Shown here piece by piece: positions 1 through 5,356 of a DNA stretch of 14,946 nucleotides. Numbering within the stretch: the first letter of the stretch is position 1; each line of letters opens with the position of its first letter. Location: contig JAHYJF010000061.1 in assembly GCA_019428955.1 (NCBI GenBank), forward strand, positions 1 through 14,946, written 5' to 3'. The stretch comes from Burkholderiaceae bacterium. GTDB lineage: Bacteria > Pseudomonadota > Gammaproteobacteria > Burkholderiales > Burkholderiaceae_E. A program made the translations under genes and the position numbers. The notes under the pieces were generated by a model. The model ran no database searches. It was not told the DNA's origin and was given only the letters and a program-made list of their open reading frames with translations.

Positions 1-2
1 CC

Positions 3-218
3 GATCTGATCGTGATCTCCGGCGGCGGCGTGCTGTTCCTCGGGCTGAAAGCCCCGAAAGGACGGCTGCGCCCGACGCAGGAGAGCTTCCGCGAGGCGGT
101 GCTCGCGCAGGGCTTCGGTTGGGCGCTGGTGCGCTCGGTCGACGATGCGCTGGGCGCGCTGGCGGACAACGGCTTCACCAGTCGCGTGCAGCACCCGTCG
201 CGGAGGGTCGCGCCATGA
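3..218 (+). CDS. C-terminal part of a VRR-NUC-like phage nuclease (5' partial)
   Basis: The reading frame is open from the window edge and ends in a TGA that overlaps the next ATG. The visible 71 residues match the end of VRR-NUC (PD-(D/E)XK) phage nucleases, which act on DNA branches during phage replication or recombination: an aspartate at the edge, a glycine turn, a hydrophobic strand, then L-G-L-K-A-P-K-G, a Q-x-x-F helix and a V-R-S-V-D-D-A-L end. In this family, as I know it, the strand carries the catalytic pair as E-x-K. Here the glutamate position is glycine (codon GGG at 48-50), while the lysine is kept. That predicts a weak or dead nuclease unless a nearby acid compensates or the base is a sequencing error. 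The upstream part lies outside the window, so total length and start are unknown. The family call is by motif pattern only. Confidence 0.6.
   Translation, partial: DLIVISGGGVLFLGLKAPKGRLRPTQESFREAVLAQGFGWALVRSVDDALGALADNGFTSRVQHPSRRVAP
202..207 (+). promoter_or_regulatory. Ribosome binding site of the helix-turn-helix gene
   Basis: GGAGGG lies 7 bases before the ATG at 215. It decides the start: an in-frame upstream GTG at 119 would extend the protein deep into the nuclease gene, and the strong site plus the ATGA overlap favour 215. Confidence 0.7.
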
Positions 219-1183
219 GCCACAAGGCAACTGTCTGGGCCATCCAGCAACGCGGGTTGAAGCCTGCCACCAAGATCGTGCTCTGGTTCCTCTGCGACCG
301 GCACAACCCCGACTTCGGCTGCTTTCCGACGCAGGCGCGGCTGGCCGACGATGCGGAAATGTCGGTCTCGGCGCTGAACGACCATCTCGCAAAGCTCGAG
401 GAATTGCGCCTGATCCATCGTGTCCGCACCCATGATCCGCGCACCCACAAGCGCCAGGCCACACGCTACATCCTGGGGTTCGAGGACAGCTTCCCACAAG
501 AGCCAACTCCGGAAACCGCAGATGGTTCTGACGGAACGGACGCGGAACAGAATGACGACCCAACTCCGGAAAGTGGACATGGGGCCATCTCCGGATTTCC
601 GGCAAAGCCATCTCCGGATTTTGCCCAAAGCCATCTCCGGAATCCGGAGACTAACCTTGTAAGAGAACCTTTAAGGGAACCTGTAAAGGAGGAGGAGGGC
701 GCGGCTGCGCGCGATGCCGATTTTGATTTGTTCTTCGCAGAGCTGCTGCAAGCGCTGGGCTTTGCCGCCAACGCCGCCCTGCCCGCCTGGTGGCAAGGCT
801 GGCCAGCACGGTTGCATGTCCGGCGCTGGATCGATGACCTCGGGCTGACCGAGGATCGGATCATCGAGGTTACTGCTGAGACCCGGCGCGATCATCCCAA
901 TCCGCCTGATGGCCCCAAGGCCCTCGACCGGTTCATGGAACGGGCAGCAGCGCGCGATGCCCAGGCGGCGATTGCGATGGCCAAGGGAACAAAAGCCAAG
1001 CGGCGGCGCAAGGCGGATGCAGCACCCCGACCCGACGACGACGAACTGGCGGCGTTCTACGCGGCAAAGGTCAATGCAGACGGCTTCCTGCCCGCCAGCA
1101 TGATCAGCAACGCGATGTGCGCAGCCATGCTGGCACGAGGCCTCGTCACGCCCGAACGGCTCCGGCAGCGGGGAGTGCTGTGA
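215..1183 (+). CDS. Phage helix-turn-helix (winged-helix) protein, possible replication initiator
   Basis: This is a 322-residue protein starting at the ATG that overlaps the previous stop. Residues about 15-95 form a winged helix of the HTH_36 type: a helix leading to a W-F-L-C-D segment, a P-T-Q-x-x-L-A recognition unit, an S-x-x-x-L-N-D-H-L helix and a basic wing ending in a tyrosine strand. Residues about 95-165 are a P/D/E/S-rich linker without predicted fold. Residues about 170-322 form an acidic/aromatic helical domain with a lysine-arginine patch near residue 265. Phage proteins with this layout often start replication or load the replisome, by analogy to lambda O; that role is inferred. 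The linker region of the gene carries iteron-like DNA repeats (listed separately), which supports an initiator that binds inside its own gene. It is probably co-transcribed with the nuclease upstream and the methyltransferase downstream. Confidence 0.75.
   Translation: MSHKATVWAIQQRGLKPATKIVLWFLCDRHNPDFGCFPTQARLADDAEMSVSALNDHLAKLEELRLIHRVRTHDPRTHKRQATRYILGFEDSFPQEPTPETADGSDGTDAEQNDDPTPESGHGAISGFPAKPSPDFAQSHLRNPETNLVREPLREPVKEEEGAAARDADFDLFFAELLQALGFAANAALPAWWQGWPARLHVRRWIDDLGLTEDRIIEVTAETRRDHPNPPDGPKALDRFMERAAARDAQAAIAMAKGTKAKRRRKADAAPRPDDDELAAFYAAKVNADGFLPASMISNAMCAAMLARGLVTPERLRQRGVL
503..653 (+). repeat. Iteron-like direct repeats inside the helix-turn-helix gene
   Basis: The core CC-A-(A/T)-CTCCGGA occurs five times, beginning at 503, 560, 585, 608 and 631. 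The last three form contiguous 23-bp units. Units 585-607 and 608-630 share the first 14 bases and the final AAAG. Because 23 is not a multiple of three, the three adjacent copies are read in three different frames (giving I-S-G-F, S-P-D-F and H-L-R-N), so the repetition is kept at the DNA level rather than the protein level. A less GC-rich stretch with a second short repeat (GAACCT at 664 and 676) follows directly. Organisation resembles iterons next to an unwinding region; a protein-binding role is inference. Confidence 0.7.
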
Positions 1184-1188
1184 ATGGC

Positions 1189-2430
1189 ATGGTGTCACGT
1201 CCCCAGAACGGACTCAGCCTCTGCGCAGGCGGCGGAGGCCTGGATATGGGCCTCATGCTGGCCGAGTCCGGCTATCACACCCGCGCCTTTGTCGAATGGG
1301 AGGACTGGCCCCGCTCCGTCATCATCGCGGCCCAGCGCGCCGGATACTTTGCCCCTGCCCCAATCTGGGATGATCTGCGCTGCTTCGATGCCCGGCCCTT
1401 CCGGGGGGCCTTCGACACCGTCCTCGCGGGATATCCCTGCCAGCCCTTCAGCGCCGCTGGAAAACGCGGGGGAGCCGATGATCCCCGCCACCTCTGGCCA
1501 GACGTCGCCCGTGTCATCGATCAGTGCCGCCCCGAATGGGTGTTCCTCGAGAATGTCTCCGGTCACGTCACCCTCGGCCTTGAAACCGTCCTCCGAGAGC
1601 TTTGGGGCATGGGCTACACGCCTGCGGCGGGCTTGTTCTCGGCGGCAGAAGTCGGTGCGCCGCACCAGCGGTTGCGCATCTTCATCCTGGCCCACACCGA
1701 TGAGCCTGCATCCCGGTACGGATCGCTACAACCCGGCGGGGAACAGCGATTTCACCCGGAAGGCAGAAGCGCTGGCGCTGGGCATCACCAACTGGTCGAC
1801 ACCGAAAGCGACCGATGGCGCAAAGGGCGGCCCGGGCCAGAGCTATGGCTCGGGCGGGACGCCACCCCTGCCAGCACAGGCGGCGCAATGGCAAACGCCT
1901 GTGGCGGACGACCAGATGGACCGGCTGCGTGGCAAGATCAACAGCCGGGGCGAGCCGAAGCTCAGCGCGCAGGCCCTCCAGTGGCCGACACCGGCGGCGC
2001 AGAACTGGAAGGGCAGCAGTCCGGCCAGCGTGACCCGGGCCGATGGCAAGAGCCGGATGGATATCCTGCATTACCGGGCGGAGCAGGGCTTCACCCGCCC
2101 GATCCCGGCGATCATGCCGGTTGGGCTGCAACCCTCGCATCACGCCCCGATCTCGCGCCCGCTTTGGGCTTCGATGATTGCCTCGCATGGGCGCGTCGCA
2201 TCAAAGCGGATCCTGAAGGGTCGGGCGCGGCGGCGGCTGAATCCGCTCTTCGTCGGATGGCTGATGGGCTGGCCCATCGGGCACGCGCTCTGCGCCTGCT
2301 CGGCAACGGAGTTCACCCACTGGCAGCAGCGCATGCGTGGCGCGCTCTCGCAGCTGCCCATGGCCTCGGGCCCGTGGATCTGGCGACCGACGGATGGACA
2401 GGAGGGCCCAGCGCAGATGGACCTGTTTGA
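1189..2430 (+). CDS. DNA (cytosine-5) methyltransferase, phage type
   Basis: It would transfer a methyl group from S-adenosylmethionine to cytosine C5, most likely to protect phage DNA. Motifs in order from the ATG at 1189 (413 residues): motif I L-C-A-G-G-G-G-L-D near residues 9-17; motif IV P-C-Q-P with catalytic C84; motif VI E121-N-V; motif VIII Q160-R-L-R; then L-A-H-T, L-V-D-T, M-A-N-A and V-A-D-T repeats through the target-recognition region; and motif X L-L-G-N-G-V with its first glycine at residue 372. A GTG at 1180 that overlaps the previous stop as GTGA is an alternative start, with GGGAG 4 bases upstream. Up to about 1690 this frame has the best third-position GC. After about 1740 the +1 frame does, although this frame stays open to motif X. 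So the product may be this continuous protein, a frameshift fusion, or both. Confidence 0.75.
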   Translation: MVSRPQNGLSLCAGGGGLDMGLMLAESGYHTRAFVEWEDWPRSVIIAAQRAGYFAPAPIWDDLRCFDARPFRGAFDTVLAGYPCQPFSAAGKRGGADDPRHLWPDVARVIDQCRPEWVFLENVSGHVTLGLETVLRELWGMGYTPAAGLFSAAEVGAPHQRLRIFILAHTDEPASRYGSLQPGGEQRFHPEGRSAGAGHHQLVDTESDRWRKGRPGPELWLGRDATPASTGGAMANACGGRPDGPAAWQDQQPGRAEAQRAGPPVADTGGAELEGQQSGQRDPGRWQEPDGYPALPGGAGLHPPDPGDHAGWAATLASRPDLAPALGFDDCLAWARRIKADPEGSGAAAAESALRRMADGLAHRARALRLLGNGVHPLAAAHAWRALAAAHGLGPVDLATDGWTGGPSADGPV

Positions 2431-2446
2431 AGGACTGCGGCCATGA
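1700..2446 (+). CDS. Second open frame over the 3' half of the cytosine methyltransferase, W-x-T-P repeat protein
   Basis: This frame is +1 relative to the methyltransferase. It is open from before 1184 to 2446; the ATG at 1700 is the first plausible start in the part that looks coding, but it has no clear ribosome site, so a frameshift from the methyltransferase frame near 1675-1700 is equally possible. Visible features: W-x-T-P repeats at 1688, 1793, 1889 and 1982, an R-L-N-P-L-F-V-G-W-L-M-G-W-P segment near 2240-2280, and a Q-M-D-L-F-E end. Hand counts over 1801-2340 give about 83% GC at third positions in this frame against about 59% in the methyltransferase frame. Its TGA (2444-2446) overlaps the next gene's ATG as ATGA, the junction used elsewhere in this operon. 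I remember phage methyltransferases ending in this style, so it is probably more than a shadow, but which product is made cannot be read from sequence alone. Confidence 0.5.
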   Translation: MSLHPGTDRYNPAGNSDFTRKAEALALGITNWSTPKATDGAKGGPGQSYGSGGTPPLPAQAAQWQTPVADDQMDRLRGKINSRGEPKLSAQALQWPTPAAQNWKGSSPASVTRADGKSRMDILHYRAEQGFTRPIPAIMPVGLQPSHHAPISRPLWASMIASHGRVASKRILKGRARRRLNPLFVGWLMGWPIGHALCACSATEFTHWQQRMRGALSQLPMASGPWIWRPTDGQEGPAQMDLFEGLRP

Positions 2447-3135
2447 GTAAGATCGGTCGGCTTGGCGGCACCAAGGTCAAACGCGCGCTGGGCGTGCAGG
2501 CGGCGCTGGAATGGGCGTTCCGGGTTGAAAGGGCACAGCTGGAACTGCCGCCGCCAAAGGACATGACCGAGGAAGGCTTCGGCTTCGGCCTCGAATACGT
2601 CCTGCTGCAGCGAGCCATGCTTGGCTGCAAAGTAGACGGCGGCCAACACAAATTGGGCAGCTATACCCATCCCGATGCCGAGGTGATCGCCGCCACCGTA
2701 TCCGGGATCCCCGACAGCCTCGGCGGCCTCCGCATGGCAATCCGCGTGGCGGAACTGGCGCGCGCCGGGCTGACGCCCGACTGGATGCCGGGTGCCGTGC
2801 CGCGCTGCGTGCCACGTGATACGCGAGAGAACCAGCACGGCGTGCGCGCGATGACCGAGGTTGTTGGTGTCGAGCGCGTGCTGCACCGCGGCCGCTGGCG
2901 CAGCGTCGAGGTGCTGGCCTGCCCTGTCACCTGGCGGCCGCATCCGGAACAGATCGCCTCCGCCCGGCGCGGGTATGACGATTGGTGGCAGGCGCTGGAC
3001 TGGGTGCGGGATGGGCTCGTGGCGGGCGGGATGCTGCGGGAGGTGGAGGTGACGGCAGTGATGCCGAAGGTGCAGCCGTGGTTGGTTGCTGCGCGTTCCA
3101 GTCAGATCAAGTCACCCCACGCAACCCTGCTTTAA
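2443..3135 (+). CDS. Conserved phage protein of unknown function
   Basis: It encodes 230 residues, starts in an ATGA overlap and has AAGGA (2430-2434) 8 bases upstream. I recognise the type from alphaproteobacterial prophages next to methyltransferase genes but cannot name a function. It has no signal peptide or membrane segment and is a mixed, arginine- and tryptophan-containing soluble protein. Recognisable stretches are a G-F-G-F-G-L-E-Y motif near residue 46, H-P-D-A-E-V-I near residue 76, an M-A-I-R-V-A-E-L-A-R helix near residue 97, P-D-W-M-P-G near residue 112 and D-D-W-W-Q-A-L near residue 180. The last 20 or so residues, after Q-P-W-L, read like random sequence and run into an AT-rich stretch. 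The natural end may have been replaced where the downstream defence island joins the phage backbone. Confidence 0.6.
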   Translation: MSKIGRLGGTKVKRALGVQAALEWAFRVERAQLELPPPKDMTEEGFGFGLEYVLLQRAMLGCKVDGGQHKLGSYTHPDAEVIAATVSGIPDSLGGLRMAIRVAELARAGLTPDWMPGAVPRCVPRDTRENQHGVRAMTEVVGVERVLHRGRWRSVEVLACPVTWRPHPEQIASARRGYDDWWQALDWVRDGLVAGGMLREVEVTAVMPKVQPWLVAARSSQIKSPHATLL

Positions 3136-3165
3136 AAATTATCTGCTGCTTTTTTAAGTTTGCTA

Positions 3166-3195
3166 TTGATTTCTGCCTAGGGTGTCTCATATATG
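3166..3195 (+). promoter_or_regulatory. Candidate sigma-70-type promoter for the DUF4258-like/pseudo-methyltransferase pair
   Basis: TTGATT (3166-3171) and TATATG (3190-3195) are 18 bases apart in an AT-rich gap (3136-3218) that contrasts with the GC-rich phage genes. Transcription would begin near 3202, just before the ribosome site at 3206. The motifs fit by eye only. Confidence 0.45.
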
Positions 3196-3205
3196 ATCCA
3201 TCGAC

Positions 3206-3211
3206 AGGAGG
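3206..3211 (+). promoter_or_regulatory. Ribosome binding site deciding the start at 3219
   Basis: AGGAGG lies 7 bases before the ATG at 3219. The same frame is open much further upstream, back over the phage gene, so this site and the promoter before it set the true start. Confidence 0.7.
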
Positions 3212-3218
3212 CGAACCG

Positions 3219-3500
3219 ATGCACACCACCACACACATTGACGCTCGCATGAACCAACGCGGCATTCGCAAAGAGCTGGTCAGCCTTGCCCTCGATCTCG
3301 GCCGCATCGAAGGCGATCGGTATGTCCTCGATACCAAGACCATCCGCGCAGAGATGTGCGAGCTGCGGCGGAAGCTGAAGTTCCTCGACGACGCCGACCG
3401 CAAAGGTGGCGTTGTGGTGGTCGCGGCAGGTGACAGCTTGGTCACCACGTACCGAGCCGACAGCTTTTGTCGGCCCGGAACAAAAACAATTAACTACTGA
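3219..3500 (+). CDS. Small DUF4258-like protein
   Basis: This is a 93-residue soluble protein with a strong ribosome site. The start H-I-D-A-R-M-N-Q-R-G-I followed by a helix ending in L-G-R-I matches the 'H-x-x-x-R-M-x-x-R-G-I' opening of DUF4258-type proteins. The end V-V-V-V-A-A-G-D-S-L-V-T-T-Y-R matches their final strand pair, in which a catalytic-looking T-x-Y-R is typical. These small domains resemble RelE/BrnT-like folds and are often found in toxin-antitoxin or defence settings; that role is only an inference here. It is followed after 13 bases by the pseudo-methyltransferase gene, so the two are probably co-transcribed and could form a functional pair. It might equally be a small regulator. 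No antitoxin-like partner with a DNA-binding domain is visible. Confidence 0.5.
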   Translation: MHTTTHIDARMNQRGIRKELVSLALDLGRIEGDRYVLDTKTIRAEMCELRRKLKFLDDADRKGGVVVVAAGDSLVTTYRADSFCRPGTKTINY

Positions 3501-3513
3501 CTTTGGAATTCAC

Positions 3514-5238
3514 ATGACCTTTCACGAAATCCTGAACAACCTGCGTGGTTCGTCACTTTCTTCCGGCCAAATCGCGACGGCGATCATCGAAACCGCCGCG
3601 AACCTAAGTAAGGGAGAGGATTGGAACGACACCGCCTCAGTCGCGTACGGTCATGAGCAGCCGAGCAGCAGCGCACTTATCCAGATTGCCGCCAAGGCAC
3701 TTCTCGACGCCCCACTGGACCTTCAACTATCCGACGTGTCCGCGATGCTGGACGCCAACGCTAGCCGCGACTTTGGTGAGTTTTGGATCCGGCAGGACGC
3801 GGCGCAAGAGCTCCTTGGCCTGTTGGGCAACGCGCAATGCGCACGTTTTTCTTACCCGGCAAGCCTCAGACCCGCCCTACTTTTCGCTATTGATCGCAAA
3901 ACACACGCACAGCCAACCTTCATAGAATATGCAGGCTGGGAGCATGACACCCGTATTCTCGGGCATTTGGCCGCAATCTTTGACCTCGACATCAAGTTCA
4001 GCAAATCGAACCCTTGGACGCGTTCAGGCCAACCTTTTTTTGATGTCGAACTTATCATGCCGCCGTTTGGCTTTGATATGTCACGCGCTGGAGACGTTCC
4101 TGAATCCACACTTTCCCACTTGGGAATTTTCGGCGGGCGACATGGTCGCATATCTAGCGAAAGCGTTGCAATTGCTGATGCTTTGCAGAACGCGAGAGGG
4201 CGTGCTGTTTTGACCGTCACCGAAGGGGCGTTGTTCCGCGCCGTCGGAGTTGAAGCGATTGCTCGCGAGGAGCTGGTGCACTCTGGCCGTCTGCAAGCGG
4301 TCATGGGCATTGGTCCGAGTATGATGTTTCAAAATACGTCGATCAATACAGCGCTCCTCCTGCTCTCACCGAAGGGAACCAGCCACGCGGCGATCCGCTT
4401 CGTCAACCTTACAGACGAACAATTCGCTTCCAGACGGGAGCGTGGTCGACTGGAAATTCGCAAAGGAGTTGCGTGGTCACAGCTTCCAGCTATCGAACTG
4501 ACAGGGACCGAAGCATTCGCACGTGACATAGACCTGCATAGCATCAAGGAAGAAGGCTACACCCTTACGATTGATCGCTACCTTGATCGCCACGCCCGTG
4601 ATGCGATTGCCCAATTGCTTGCGAAGTCAGAGGTCGCTGAACTTTCGGAACTGGTTGAAATGATCAGGCCCGCAGCGCTCACCCAACAGGAAGGCGGCGA
4701 GTACATCGTTCTTGAAGCGGCGCCAGCGGACATTGCAGAGAACGGCAATGTCTCTGATCCGTCGCGCACGATTTCCGTTGATAGGGTGCAGTTCCGAAAG
4801 GCCGCCAATCAGGTACTGCGGCCGGGTGATGTGCTGATTGCCTTCAAAGGCGCTGTCGGCAAGGTCGGAATCGTGCCTGACGACGTGCCAGCAGAGGGAT
4901 CATCGACCATCTGGGCAGCTGGCCAGTCTCTGATGATCCTGCGTCTGAAAGGCAGGCATAAGCTCTCCCCCCACGTCCTCTGCGAATATCTGTCAGATGA
5001 AGTGGTGCAGGAGCATTTGAAGTCTTTGGCGGGAGGCTCTGCGATTCAGACAATCGCGATGAAAGACTTGAAAAGCTTGGCGATTCCGCTGCCCGACAAG
5101 GAAACGCAGGCCAAGGTTGCGGCTGCGGTGGCGGAGCGCCAGGCTCTCTACAGACAGATCGAGCAGCTCAAGGCCCAAATCGTCATGGCACGGCGGTCGA
5201 ACTGGCCCCACGCAGAGCTGCGATCACCCGAAGATTAA
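3514..5238 (+). CDS. Degenerate N6-adenine methyltransferase fused to a type I specificity (HsdS-like) domain
   Basis: This 574-residue protein starts at the ATG at 3514, with a weak GGAA 5 bases upstream. Residues about 90-330 align in order with HsdM: G-E-F, then a motif I position, a motif IV position, and the later A-L-Q-N-A-R-G-R-A-V-L-T and F-Q-N-T-S-I-N-T-A-L-L-L-L stretches. The active residues are missing. Where HsdM has D-P-A-C-G-S-G, this protein has Y114-P-A-S-L-R-P; where HsdM has N-P-P-Y/F, it has M182-P-P-F. So it probably cannot bind AdoMet or methylate. Residues about 390-555 are one HsdS-like target-recognition unit (P-G-D-V-L-I, G-K-V-G-I-V, G-G-S-A-I-Q-T-I, I-P-L-P) followed by a coiled helix like an HsdS spacer. 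It might be a DNA-binding adaptor, a regulator or a partner of the downstream HsdMSR. Base composition is visibly less GC-rich than the phage genes (about 52% in a hand count of 3901-3960). Confidence 0.6.
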   Translation: MTFHEILNNLRGSSLSSGQIATAIIETAANLSKGEDWNDTASVAYGHEQPSSSALIQIAAKALLDAPLDLQLSDVSAMLDANASRDFGEFWIRQDAAQELLGLLGNAQCARFSYPASLRPALLFAIDRKTHAQPTFIEYAGWEHDTRILGHLAAIFDLDIKFSKSNPWTRSGQPFFDVELIMPPFGFDMSRAGDVPESTLSHLGIFGGRHGRISSESVAIADALQNARGRAVLTVTEGALFRAVGVEAIAREELVHSGRLQAVMGIGPSMMFQNTSINTALLLLSPKGTSHAAIRFVNLTDEQFASRRERGRLEIRKGVAWSQLPAIELTGTEAFARDIDLHSIKEEGYTLTIDRYLDRHARDAIAQLLAKSEVAELSELVEMIRPAALTQQEGGEYIVLEAAPADIAENGNVSDPSRTISVDRVQFRKAANQVLRPGDVLIAFKGAVGKVGIVPDDVPAEGSSTIWAAGQSLMILRLKGRHKLSPHVLCEYLSDEVVQEHLKSLAGGSAIQTIAMKDLKSLAIPLPDKETQAKVAAAVAERQALYRQIEQLKAQIVMARRSNWPHAELRSPED

Positions 5239-5278
5239 ACCACCCCGTTGCGACATCATCGCTCACCTCATACGGTGA

Positions 5279-5307
5279 TTGACAGCATCGAGGACCAACC
5301 GCCTAAT
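5279..5307 (+). promoter_or_regulatory. Candidate promoter of the hsdMSR operon
   Basis: A perfect TTGACA (5279-5284) and CCTAAT (5302-5307, 4 of 6 consensus bases) are 17 bases apart in the 118-bp gap before hsdM. Just upstream, TCACC (5263-5267) and GGTGA (5274-5278) form a short inverted repeat that could be an operator or a weak hairpin. It would give the restriction operon a transcript separate from the upstream pair. Confidence 0.5.
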
Positions 5308-5356
5308 TCGATTACCAAAATTGCCGCACCCCACGTATCGGCATGACACAGGACTG

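Noticed and set aside
119..214. Upstream extension of the helix-turn-helix gene to an in-frame GTG at 119
   Set aside because: It would overlap the nuclease gene by about 100 bases, whereas the ATG at 215 has a strong ribosome site and a typical ATGA overlap.
2982..3218. Upstream extension of the DUF4258-like frame
   Set aside because: It overlaps the phage gene ending at 3135, and a promoter and AGGAGG site lie directly before 3219.
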